6,146 nt of DNA from Allobrachymonas sp. (GCA_030538335.1 JAUNUE010000115.1:1-6146), one strand, 5' to 3'. Shown: positions 1-6,055, counted from the stretch's first letter. Notes: generated by a model not told the origin, from the sequence alone. Program-made: numbers and translations.

Positions 1-172
1 CCTCGCCCGCATCTTCGTGCAGGCTGCCGTTGAGCAAACCAAACAAGCTCGATTTGCCCGCGCCATTGCGCCCCACCAAACCTACTTTTTCGCCGGGGTT
101 GATGGTGACGCTGGCAGCGTCCAGCAACACCTTGGTGCCGCGTTGCAGGGTGATGTCTTGCAGGGTGATCAT
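1..172 (-). CDS. ABC-F family ATP-binding protein, N-terminal fragment (cut by window edge)
   Basis: Only the first 57 codons are in the window; the gene continues past base 1. The start is the ATG read on the minus strand at 172-170, giving MITLQDITLQRG, a typical beginning for soluble ABC-F ATPases of the Uup/YheS/EttA kind. A complete Walker A motif, GRNGAGKS, lies at residues 34-41, after the NPGEKVGLVG strand. No membrane segment or signal peptide is visible. Known ABC-F proteins are tandem ATPases that act on ribosomes, for example in relieving stalled translation, rather than in transport. Which subfamily this is (YheS-like or Uup-like) cannot be decided from the fragment, because the signature motifs, the second domain and the interdomain linker lie outside. 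No clear Shine-Dalgarno is seen before the ATG. The gene is divergent from yciB, with about 125 bases between the two starts. Confidence 0.85.
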   Translation of the reverse strand, partial: MITLQDITLQRGTKVLLDAASVTINPGEKVGLVGRNGAGKSSLFGLLNGSLHEDAGE

Positions 173-244
173 GAAAAAGGCAGATGCGCCCGGTGAAAAA
201 TTCGGTGGGCAAGAAAACTCTGGATTCTCGCACGCAACAACAGG

Positions 245-250
245 GATAAT
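245..250 (+). promoter_or_regulatory. Tentative -10 box for the yciB-bolA-parvulin cluster
   Basis: GATAAT matches the sigma-70 -10 consensus at five of six positions and lies about 48 bases before the yciB start. The best -35 candidate is TGGATT at 221-226, with an 18-base spacer, and it is poor. The gap is shared with the divergent ABC-F gene, for which I see no convincing promoter. A small hairpin (CGGC-TGTTTT-GCCG, 254-267) follows the box and would fall in the leader. This is a motif match only. Confidence 0.25.
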
Positions 251-297
251 TACCGGCTGTTTTGCCGTTGTATTACCGCCGTTTTTATTCTTGGTAC

Positions 298-837
298 ATG
301 AAACAAATTCTGGAATTCATTCCGCTGGTGCTGTTTGTGCTGGCCTACAAGCTCAAGGGCATTTATTTCGCCACTGGCGTGCTGATGGCGGCCACGGTGC
401 TGCAAATGGCCGCCCTCTACGCCATCGACAAAAAACTCAGCCCCATGCACAAGGTGACGCTGGTATTGATTCTGGTGTTTGGCGCGCTCACCCTGCTGCT
501 GCGCGACGAGCGCTTTATCAAGTGGAAGCCTACCGTGCTCTACACCGTCATGGCGCTGGCGCTAGCCGTGGCTTTGTGGGGCTTCAAAAAGAACGTGCTG
601 CGCATCATGCTGGGCAGCCAGTTGAATCTGCCCGAGCCGGTATGGCACAAGCTCGCCATTGCCTGGATGGCCTACTGTCTGTTCATGGCAGCGATCAACG
701 CCTTTATGGTGGTGTACTTCACGACCGACCAGTGGATGAGCTTCAAACTGTGGGGCTATGTGTTCCCGCTGATCTTCATCGTCGGGCAAGGCATGTATAT
801 CATGAAGTACCTGAAAGACGATGACCTGAAGACATGA
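298..837 (+). CDS. yciB: Inner membrane septation protein A, YciB family
   Basis: The 179-residue protein has the normal length of the YciB/IspZ family. These are integral inner-membrane proteins linked to cell division, envelope synthesis and membrane-potential homeostasis; the biochemical role is still unclear. Hydrophobic segments lie near residues 3-17, 22-42, 52-68, 79-95, 119-141 and 150-170. The family motif FIKWKPTVLY is at 73-82, and GSQLNLPEPVW is at 106-116. The ATG at 298 was chosen because MKQILEFIPLVLF aligns with the usual start of the family. In-frame TTG codons upstream (262) would add a non-conserved stretch. The Shine-Dalgarno is weak. The stop overlaps the bolA start (ATGA), which implies translational coupling. 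The yciB-bolA-isomerase order is common in Burkholderiales. Confidence 0.93.
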   Translation: MKQILEFIPLVLFVLAYKLKGIYFATGVLMAATVLQMAALYAIDKKLSPMHKVTLVLILVFGALTLLLRDERFIKWKPTVLYTVMALALAVALWGFKKNVLRIMLGSQLNLPEPVWHKLAIAWMAYCLFMAAINAFMVVYFTTDQWMSFKLWGYVFPLIFIVGQGMYIMKYLKDDDLKT

Positions 838-1115
838 CACTGGCCCCCAACTACCCCACCGCCGCCCAGTTGCAAGACGCCTTGCAGGCTGCGCTGCAAC
901 CCACGCAGCTTGAAGTAATCGACGAAAGCCACCAGCACGAAGGCCATGCAGGTGCCAACGGCCTGGGTTGGGGCACGCACTTTCGCGTGCGCATTGCGGC
1001 GCCTGCCTTTGCCGGCAAAACGCGCGTGGCCTGCCACCGCCTTGTGTATGATGCCCTGCAACCCCATATGGACGCGGGCCTGCACGCCCTGGCCATTGAA
1101 ATTACCAACTCCTGA
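834..1115 (+). CDS. bolA: BolA family protein
   Basis: This 93-residue protein is a single BolA domain. The signature DESHQHEGH is at residues 30-38, THFRVRI at 48-54, FAGKTRVACHRLVY at 59-72 and HALAIE at 84-89. BolA proteins bind [2Fe-2S] clusters together with monothiol glutaredoxins. In enterobacteria BolA also affects cell shape, biofilm and transcription under stress. The invariant ligand histidine (His68) is present. The residue before it, usually Arg in the BolA proteins I recall, is Cys67 here. The start overlaps the yciB stop by four bases and has little Shine-Dalgarno of its own, so translation is probably coupled to yciB. The next gene starts 12 bases after the stop, so the three genes almost certainly share a transcript. 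Confidence 0.93.
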   Translation: MTLAPNYPTAAQLQDALQAALQPTQLEVIDESHQHEGHAGANGLGWGTHFRVRIAAPAFAGKTRVACHRLVYDALQPHMDAGLHALAIEITNS

Positions 1116-1127
1116 TCTTCTTCCATC

Positions 1128-1952
1128 ATGAACCAGAAATTTGCCAAATCCTTGCTGGCTTTTGCTGCAACGACTTTGCTGGCTGCGTCTCCCGCTTTGG
1201 CGCAAAACATTGCCGTGGTCAATGGCAAGCCCATTCCCAAAACACGCCTGACCCAACTGATGGAGCAGGCCAAGAATGATTTCGCCCGTCGCCGCCAGCC
1301 CGCGCCGCCTGATCTGGAGGCGCGGCTGCGCCAGGGTTTGATCCAGGAAACGGTGAACGTGCAGCAGGCCGAACGCCTGAAGCTGCACCTCACGCCCGAG
1401 TATGCCGAGCGCATGACGCAGGCGCGCGGCGCCGTACTTACCGACCTGCTGTTTGAGCAGTACAAAAAAGACCACCCCATCAGCGACGAAGCTGCGCGCA
1501 AGGAGTACGACCGCGTCATTGCCAGCATGCCGCCGCCCGACCCCAACGCCCGGGAATACCACGCCCGCCACATTCTCGTCAAAACCGAAACGCAGGCGCG
1601 CCAGGTGCTGGGCGAACTTGCCAAAGGCGGCGATTTTGCCGCGCTGGCGGCCAAGCATTCGGTCGATACCGGCTCAGCCCAGCGTGGCGGCGATCTTGAC
1701 TGGGCGCCTGCACAAACCTATGTGCCCGAATTTGCCAAAGCCTTGCAGGCCATGAAAAAAGGCGAAACCAGCAAGGCGCCGGTGCGCAGCCAGTTTGGCT
1801 ACCACATCATCCGGCTGGAAGACGAGCGCAGCGCCCGCCCGCCTGCGTTTGAACTCGTCAAGGATCAGATCAAGCAGGAAATGCAAGGGCAACAGGCGCA
1901 GGCTTTTGGCCAGCACCTGCAAGAACTGGTCAAGAAGGCGCGAATTCAATAA
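1128..1952 (+). CDS. Exported parvulin-type peptidyl-prolyl cis-trans isomerase
   Basis: The 274-residue protein begins with a clear Sec signal peptide: lysines at 4 and 7, a hydrophobic core at 8-20, and cleavage likely after ALA at residue 25. It then resembles the SurA/PrsA N-terminal helical region (AVVNGKPIPKTRL, residues 29-41). The PpiC-type rotamase domain spans about 143-232, with ARHILVKTE (146-154), GGDLDWAP (187-194) and QFGYHIIRLED (222-232). The parvulin histidines His148 and His226 are both present. A helical Gln/Lys-rich tail follows. The protein should act in the periplasm, catalysing proline isomerisation and chaperoning outer-membrane or secreted proteins. It is shorter than SurA and has a single parvulin domain. 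It is the last gene of the yciB-bolA cluster and ends 22 bases before a strong hairpin. I give no symbol because names vary in this family. Confidence 0.92.
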   Translation: MNQKFAKSLLAFAATTLLAASPALAQNIAVVNGKPIPKTRLTQLMEQAKNDFARRRQPAPPDLEARLRQGLIQETVNVQQAERLKLHLTPEYAERMTQARGAVLTDLLFEQYKKDHPISDEAARKEYDRVIASMPPPDPNAREYHARHILVKTETQARQVLGELAKGGDFAALAAKHSVDTGSAQRGGDLDWAPAQTYVPEFAKALQAMKKGETSKAPVRSQFGYHIIRLEDERSARPPAFELVKDQIKQEMQGQQAQAFGQHLQELVKKARIQ

Positions 1953-1973
1953 CCGCGCCGTAAGCAACAACAA

Positions 1974-1999
1974 AAACGCCCGGTACATGCCGGGCGTTT
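1974..1999. terminator. Bidirectional intrinsic terminator between convergent genes
   Basis: A perfect seven-pair GC-rich stem (CGCCCGG at 1977-1983, CCGGGCG at 1990-1996) with a six-base loop extends to ten pairs through AAA/TTT. On the plus strand it is followed by TTTCTTGTTT. On the minus strand it is followed by TTTTTGTTGTTG, which is at least as good a U-tract. It sits 22 bases after the isomerase stop and 18 bases after the hydrolase stop, so it can end transcription from both sides. Confidence 0.88.
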
Positions 2000-2017
2000 C
2001 TTGTTTCAGCCTGCGTC

Positions 2018-3787
2018 TTAACGGGAAGGAATCGTCAGCGAAGCCGTACCGCCGCCGGTCTGCAAACTCATGGCAAACGATTCGCCAAACTTCACCGGGT
2101 CGCCGTACAAGCTGTCTTTGGTGTCAAACACCAGCGCCAGCTTGTTGCCTGCGGGTACGTCAAACGCCGCCGCGTTCATCTGGAAACTGAAATCGGTCAA
2201 TGCGTTGGGCGTGGCCCAGTGCACGGCACGGGCACCATGGGTGATCAACGTTCCCCAGCCTTGCGCATTCACCGAGTACAGGTAGGCGACCAACATACCG
2301 CGCTGCTGGCTCGGGCGCACGCTCAGCTTGATGGAGGGTATGCCACGGATCTTCAGCCCCTGCTCCAGCACCGGCCCTTCGTAGCGGATGCCTTGGTTGA
2401 GGAGAATGGCGTTTTGCAAGGTCAGCACAGGTGCGCCAATGGCTTCGGATACGGGCGACACAATGGGCACGCCGGTGCTGGCAACCGTGTCCAGCCCGTT
2501 GTTGATGGTGTTCACGCCCACCGCATCGGCCGTGGCAGACAGGCTGCCCGCATCGCCCTTGAAGCAGAAGCAACTGAAGTCCCAACGCCAGCTGTCGCGC
2601 GGGTTGATCTGGTACACCGTCTGCTTCAGTTCAGGCGCGGGCCAGTTGCTCAACGATTCGTAGGTCTTCGAAAAAGTGGGCCGCAGCTTGACTTTGGGTT
2701 CGGCATCAATGCCGTTCGGCTCACCCTTCAGCCAGCGGTCAAACCAGCGCTCGGCCTGCGCGTAGATGGGGTTGGGCGTGCCAAAAATCGCACCCGGCAG
2801 TTCGGCAGAGCCATGAATGCCCGGCTGCAGCATGAGCTGCTTCGGCCCGGTCAGGCGCGTGAACATGTCCATCGATGAATTGGGCGTGAACATGTGGTCT
2901 TGCCAGTTTTTGGAAATGAATACAGGCACTTGCCGGGCATTGATGACATCCACCACATGGCTTGGCGAGCGGTCGCGCGTCCAGTGGATGATATCGGTGG
3001 CTTGCGCCTGGGTCGTGTTCGGGTCTTTGACCATATTGCCCATGGCAAGCACCTGCGGATCCATGCGGCCCGTGATTTTGCCCAGGCCCATCAGCATGTC
3101 GAGCCAGGTGGTATTGGGCACTGCGTTGGCATAGAGCTGGTCGGCCAGGTTGGCCCAGCCCGACATCGCTGTAACGGCCTTGATACGCACGTCTTTGGCA
3201 GCAGCCAGCATCGACAAGCCCGCGCCATACGAAATGCCGGAGGCGCCTATGCGGGTAACGTCAGCCGGGGTATTTTTCAGCACCCAGTCGATGGCTGACG
3301 ATACGTCGCCCACATCCTGCGTGTTGGCCACGCCAATCACGCCGCCCGAGTTCCAGAACCCGCGCGCGGTGTAAGACATGGCGATATAGCCCTTGCGCGC
3401 CATATTGTGTTGCGCCCCCAGGTATTCAAAAAACTCGGCACACGCCCAGCTTGTAATGAACACCACCGTGGGCAGTTTCGCCCCTTGGGCCGAGGCTTGT
3501 GCCGCGTCCTTGGGCAAAAAGACATTGGCAAGCAGTTGCACGCCATCGCTGGCGGTTACTTTTGCGTTGTTGATGAAACAGGTGCCGTCTTTGGGAGAAA
3601 TAACGCCCGGCATCATCACGGGGCTGCTGTAAATCGCCGCTTCGGCTGGCGTGGCTTCACGGCAGGCCAGATGCCCGGCGGCGTTGGTGGCCGATTGCGC
3701 AAAGGCCGCAGGCGCCAACCACCACGACAAGCCCGCAGCCGCAAACACCACGGCCGAACGCCAATACCTCGATGCAATACCAGGCAT
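2018..3787 (-). CDS. Exported CocE/NonD family serine hydrolase (peptidase S15-like)
   Basis: The 589-residue protein starts at ATG 3787, with a good Shine-Dalgarno (GGGAG) eight bases upstream. Residues 1-30 form a signal peptide (WWLAPAAFA, cleavage probably after Ala30). The alpha/beta-hydrolase core runs from about 75 to 360. The nucleophile motif GISYG places the catalytic serine at 186. NWQDHMF gives the likely acid Asp297, and PGIHG gives His325. WFDRWLKGEPNGI (348-360) is typical of the CocE/NonD group. The rest, from about 400, fits the X-Pro dipeptidyl-peptidase C-terminal jelly-roll domain. Family members cleave esters, acylated compounds or Xaa-Pro peptides; the substrate here cannot be deduced. 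Cysteines at 42, 70, 116, 406 and 408 could form disulfides in the periplasm. It is a single gene, convergent with the isomerase and unrelated in function to its neighbours. Confidence 0.9.
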   Translation of the reverse strand: MPGIASRYWRSAVVFAAAGLSWWLAPAAFAQSATNAAGHLACREATPAEAAIYSSPVMMPGVISPKDGTCFINNAKVTASDGVQLLANVFLPKDAAQASAQGAKLPTVVFITSWACAEFFEYLGAQHNMARKGYIAMSYTARGFWNSGGVIGVANTQDVGDVSSAIDWVLKNTPADVTRIGASGISYGAGLSMLAAAKDVRIKAVTAMSGWANLADQLYANAVPNTTWLDMLMGLGKITGRMDPQVLAMGNMVKDPNTTQAQATDIIHWTRDRSPSHVVDVINARQVPVFISKNWQDHMFTPNSSMDMFTRLTGPKQLMLQPGIHGSAELPGAIFGTPNPIYAQAERWFDRWLKGEPNGIDAEPKVKLRPTFSKTYESLSNWPAPELKQTVYQINPRDSWRWDFSCFCFKGDAGSLSATADAVGVNTINNGLDTVASTGVPIVSPVSEAIGAPVLTLQNAILLNQGIRYEGPVLEQGLKIRGIPSIKLSVRPSQQRGMLVAYLYSVNAQGWGTLITHGARAVHWATPNALTDFSFQMNAAAFDVPAGNKLALVFDTKDSLYGDPVKFGESFAMSLQTGGGTASLTIPSR

Positions 3788-3859
3788 GTTTTATCTCCCG
3801 AATTTGTGGTTCTTGTTGCACGGAACAGGCTGTTTTCGTGCCGCAGACCGCCTTTTGTA

Positions 3860-3886
3860 GTGCATGCTTATGTCAATTAGATGCAC
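3860..3886. promoter_or_regulatory. Inverted repeat overlapping the hydrolase promoter, possible operator
   Basis: GTGCAT at 3860-3865 and ATGCAC at 3881-3886 are perfect inverted half-sites separated by 15 bases. The centre-to-centre distance is 21 bases, two helical turns, which suits a dimeric repressor or activator. The repeat covers the proposed -10 box and start point. No regulator gene lies in the window. Six-base half-sites can occur by chance. Confidence 0.3.
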
Positions 3887-3905
3887 GACCGTTCGATCTA
3901 CACAA
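3876..3905 (-). promoter_or_regulatory. Tentative sigma-70 promoter for the hydrolase
   Basis: On the minus strand TCTAAT (3881-3876) matches the -10 consensus at five of six positions. TTGTGT (3905-3900) is a weak -35 with an 18-base spacer. Transcription would start near 3869 and give a leader of roughly 80 bases before the ATG at 3787. An alternative -35-like TTGACA overlaps this -10 but has no -10 at the right distance. This is motif matching only. Confidence 0.3.
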
Positions 3906-3960
3906 AAATTCTAATGGGGGCGACTTTTTTTGTACCTAGGACAATCCCGTGATTTTTGTC

Positions 3961-3989
3961 ATGCCGAAAGACCTATATTTTTCAGGCAT
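3961..3989. repeat. Imperfect inverted repeat (hairpin) upstream of the hydrolase
   Basis: ATGCCGAAA (3961-3969) pairs with TTTC-A-GGCAT (3980-3989), giving nine pairs with one bulged A and a ten-base loop. It is followed on neither strand by a continuous T-run, so it is a poor intrinsic terminator. It could be a regulator site for the hydrolase or a weak 3' structure for the sspA-sspB transcript. Confidence 0.35.
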
Positions 3990-4035
3990 TTATTGCGATC
4001 CTGTTTTATAGCCAAGCCCGAAAATAAAAACACCA

Positions 4036-4098
4036 TTCGCCCTGAGGTATCGAAGGGCAGGACACCTTGCATCAGGGCTTCGATACCCTCAGCCCGAA
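4036..4098. repeat. Pair of inverted REP-like palindromic units
   Basis: Two related units lie head to head. The first (4036-4058) contains GCCCT...AGGGC around GAGGTATCGA. The second (4075-4098) contains GGGCT...AGCCC around TCGATACCCTC. Each folds into a small five-pair hairpin. The two also pair with each other through CTGAGG(G)TATCGAAG and its complement, with one unpaired base. The pattern TTCG-GGGC-TGAG-n-TCGAAG-CCC resembles, from memory, a REP-like intergenic repeat common in Burkholderiales and other proteobacteria. It lies 49 bases after the sspB stop, where such repeats often sit and may stabilise or terminate the mRNA. Confidence 0.75.
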
Positions 4099-4146
4099 CA
4101 GATCGGGCAACAATTGTCTGGTGATTTTTCTTTCAAAGGAAATTGA

Positions 4147-4683
4147 TTATTTCACCACACGCAAACCACCACCCTTGGGGCCAGCAGGCGGCGGCTCCTC
4201 GGGCGGGGTGTCGGGTGGTGCATCAGGCGCCGTATCCGCTTCATCTGCTGGCAGCGGCTCTGTTTCGTCCTTGCTGACCAAAGCAAGTCCTGCAGCAGGC
4301 TTTTCAGCACCCTCGTTGGTATGGGCGCTGAATTCGGCCTCGCCTTCCGCATCGGACAACATGTCAAAAGCCATGCCCTGCCCGTTTTCGCGCGCAAAGA
4401 TGGTCGCCACCCGCTCTACGGGGATGTGAATGTCGCGCACGCGACCGGAAAAACGCGCCTGGAAGCGGATGGCCTCGTTGCCCAGGCTCAGGCCACCCGT
4501 GGCGTCGCTGCTGATATTGAGTACCACTTCGCCATTGCGCACGTATTCGCGCGGCACGTTCACCGTGGCATCGACCTTGACCATGATGTAAGGCGTCAAC
4601 CCGTTGTCCACCATCCAGTCGTGCCAGGCACGGATGAGGTAGGGCCGGGGCGATGTCAACGGCGGTGCAGGCGGCGGGGTCAT
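4147..4683 (-). CDS. sspB: ClpXP protease specificity-enhancing factor SspB
   Basis: The 178-residue protein has the SspB adaptor fold in its first part: SPRPYLIRAWHDWMVDNGLTPYI (residues 11-33), VNVPREYV (41-48), LNISSDATGGLSLGN (55-69), IRFQARFSGR (72-81) and VPVERV-like IHIPVERVATIFARENGQGM (85-104). A Pro/Glu/Asp-rich linker follows. The last residues, GGGLRVVK, match the ClpX-binding tail (LRVVK) known from Escherichia coli SspB. SspB binds ssrA-tagged peptides from stalled ribosomes and delivers them to ClpXP. The N-terminal proline-rich extension (MTPPPAPPLT) is not conserved, so a slightly later start cannot be excluded; no other ATG lies before the RPYL motif. The Shine-Dalgarno is weak. 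It begins 47 bases after the sspA stop and is probably co-transcribed with it. Confidence 0.94.
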   Translation of the reverse strand: MTPPPAPPLTSPRPYLIRAWHDWMVDNGLTPYIMVKVDATVNVPREYVRNGEVVLNISSDATGGLSLGNEAIRFQARFSGRVRDIHIPVERVATIFARENGQGMAFDMLSDAEGEAEFSAHTNEGAEKPAAGLALVSKDETEPLPADEADTAPDAPPDTPPEEPPPAGPKGGGLRVVK

Positions 4684-4730
4684 GGTGCGTACTCGTAGGT
4701 GGGGCGTCGGCTGCAGGCGGTGTTGCGCGT

Positions 4731-5342
4731 TTAACGGCGCATCACCTTTTCAGACGGCGTAAGCGCCTCGATATAGGCGGGGCGCGAAAACACACGCTCG
4801 GCATATTTCAGCAGCGGTGCCGTATTTTTGCTCAGCTCGATGCCATAGTAGTCCAGCCGCCACAGCAAGGGCGCGATGGCTACATCCAGCATCGAGAAGT
4901 TGTCGCCCAGCATGAACTTGTTCTTGAGGAACACGGGCGCCAGTTGCGCCAACCGGTCGCGGATATGGTTGCGCGCTTTCTCCAGCACCTTTTCGTTGCT
5001 GCGGGCCACGCGGTTTTCCAGCACGGCCACGTGCGCAAACAGCTCTTTTTCGAAGTTCAACAAAAACAATCGCACACGGGCGCGGTCTACCGGGTCGCCC
5101 GGCATGAGTTGCGGGTGGGGGAACCTCTCGTCAATGTACTCGTTGATGATGTTCGACTCATACAGGATCAGGTCGCGCTCCACCAGAATCGGCACCTGTC
5201 CGTAGGGGTTCATCACATTGATGTCTTCGGGCTTGTTGTACAGGTCAATATCGCGGATTTCAAAATCCATGCCCTTTTCAAACAGCACAAAGCGGCAACG
5301 GTGCGAGAACGGGCAGGTTGTGCCCGAGTAGAGGACCATCAT
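4731..5342 (-). CDS. sspA: Stringent starvation protein A, GST-fold transcription regulator
   Basis: The 203-residue protein has an N-terminal thioredoxin-like GST domain (1-80) and a helical C-terminal domain (about 87-195). It begins MMVLYSGTTCPFSHRC, the usual start in Burkholderiales. The NPYGQVPIL segment (45-53) and YESNIINEYIDERFPHPQLMPGDP (61-84) are characteristic. The surface PHP triplet (75-77) matches the pocket needed for SspA function in enterobacteria. SspA binds RNA polymerase and alters transcription in stationary phase and acid stress; it lacks glutathione transferase activity. The start at 5342 has AGGAG nine bases upstream. The frame is open to an ATG at 5402, but the extra 20 residues are not conserved. 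sspB follows 47 bases downstream. In many betaproteobacteria petABC precedes sspA; here divergent mscL does. Confidence 0.95.
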   Translation of the reverse strand: MMVLYSGTTCPFSHRCRFVLFEKGMDFEIRDIDLYNKPEDINVMNPYGQVPILVERDLILYESNIINEYIDERFPHPQLMPGDPVDRARVRLFLLNFEKELFAHVAVLENRVARSNEKVLEKARNHIRDRLAQLAPVFLKNKFMLGDNFSMLDVAIAPLLWRLDYYGIELSKNTAPLLKYAERVFSRPAYIEALTPSEKVMRR

Positions 5343-5393
5343 CTTGTATTTCTCCTGAGAATGCCTGGCGCACGCAAGACGGCGCAAACAACC

Positions 5394-5412
5394 ATTATCC
5401 ATGCCGTGTCAA
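5394..5412 (-). promoter_or_regulatory. Promoter-like elements upstream of sspA (tentative)
   Basis: On the minus strand a perfect TTGACA (5412-5407) and a near-consensus -10 box GATAAT (5399-5394) lie only seven bases apart, too close to work as one promoter. GATAAT alone, about 52 bases before the sspA start, could be the -10 with a weak -35. The TTGACA has no good -10 at 16-18 bases. The gap 5343-5614 must hold promoters for both sspA and mscL. On the mscL side I see only weak boxes, such as CATACT near 5558. Confidence 0.25.
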
Positions 5413-5614
5413 GAGGGTGGCATCTGGCGTATGCACATCTTTTGGCTGCGCCGCGAGCAGCCCGTAAATCAAAACGCACATTTCGTAACAAAATACCCGC
5501 CATGCTCTGCTACCCATGCCTTACACCAGCGCCAGCACACATTTGCAATTTCTGCCATACTCGCGCCCGCTTGGGGTTAACCGCAGGCATTTACTTTTCG
5601 AAAGGAAAAATCTG

Positions 5615-6034
5615 ATGGGAATGATGCAAGAGTTCAAGGAATTCGCTGTCAAAGGCAACGTCATGGATCTGGCCGTGGGCGTGATCATTGGTGCGGCCTT
5701 CGGCAAGATCGTCGACTCGGCTGTAAAAGACCTGATCATGCCGCTGATTGGCGCCGTGGTCGGAAAAATCGATTTTTCCAATATGTACGTCAAACTGGCA
5801 GACATTCCTGCAGGCGTACCCGACAACCTCGAAGCCCTGCAAAAAGCCGGTGTACCCGTCTTTGCCTACGGCAACTTCATCACCATCCTGGTCAATTTCG
5901 TGATTCTGGCCTTTGTCATTTTCATGATGGTCAAGCAATTCAACCGCATGAAAAAAGAGGCTCCGGCAGAACCCGAAGCCACGCCTGAAGAAGTGCTGCT
6001 GCTGCGCGAAATCCGCGACAACCTCAAGAAATAA
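5615..6034 (+). CDS. mscL: Large-conductance mechanosensitive channel MscL
   Basis: The 139-residue protein has the normal MscL length. The N-terminal amphipathic helix (MGMMQEFKEFAVKGNVMDL) leads into TM1 (about 16-46, with AVGVIIGAAFGKIVDS at 20-35, the pore-lining glycine/alanine-rich region). A periplasmic loop of about 40 residues follows, then TM2 (about 84-106, YGNFITILVNFVILAFVIF) and a charged C-terminal helix (PEEVLLLREIRDNLKK). MscL forms homopentamers in the inner membrane that open under high membrane tension to release solutes during osmotic downshock. The ATG at 5615 has AAAGGA eight bases upstream and is the usual family start. The frame is open to 5516, but those 33 residues are not MscL-like. 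It is monocistronic, divergent from sspA, with its own terminator. Confidence 0.96.
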   Translation: MGMMQEFKEFAVKGNVMDLAVGVIIGAAFGKIVDSAVKDLIMPLIGAVVGKIDFSNMYVKLADIPAGVPDNLEALQKAGVPVFAYGNFITILVNFVILAFVIFMMVKQFNRMKKEAPAEPEATPEEVLLLREIRDNLKK

Positions 6035-6055
6035 AAAGCGCAAAGCCCAAACACC

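Larger units (their letters stand above)
3788..4146. other. AT-rich intergenic region between hydrolase start and sspB end
   Basis: About 360 bases without a credible gene. The part from about 3900 to 4035 is much richer in A and T than the flanking genes. It holds a tentative hydrolase promoter with an overlapping inverted repeat, an imperfect hairpin and a pair of REP-like units, each listed separately. A 64-codon reading frame crosses it on the plus strand (3930-4124). It runs through the repeat pair, lacks a ribosome binding site and resembles nothing I know, so I do not call it. No clean intrinsic terminator for sspB is visible; the repeat pair may serve that role or protect the 3' end. 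Confidence 0.7.

Noticed and set aside
756..1658. Long minus-strand reading frames (up to 300 codons) opposite bolA and the isomerase
   Set aside because: They lie antisense to two well-recognised genes, show low-complexity Gly/Arg/His-rich composition and match no family. Long antisense frames are expected in GC-rich coding DNA.
2219..2878. Plus-strand reading frames inside the hydrolase gene
   Set aside because: The hydrolase frame has a signal peptide, catalytic triad and family motifs. The opposite frames have none and start without a binding site.
3860..4098. Possible CRISPR or riboswitch structure in the intergenic gap
   Set aside because: The repeats are only two, inverted rather than direct, and irregularly spaced. 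I see no conserved riboswitch core and no cas genes are in the window.
3930..4124. A 64-codon plus-strand reading frame in the intergenic gap
   Set aside because: It runs through the REP-like repeats, has no Shine-Dalgarno and no recognisable features; its C-terminal part is just translated repeat.
5343..5402. A 20-residue N-terminal extension of sspA from an upstream ATG
   Set aside because: The extension is not conserved in the family, while MMVLYSGTTCPFS at the later start is, with AGGAG nine bases upstream.
4653..5615. A 320-codon plus-strand reading frame opposite sspA
   Set aside because: It is the antisense shadow of sspA. Its composition (His, Gln, Val, Arg) is typical of reverse-complement GC-rich coding sequence and it has no ribosome binding site.
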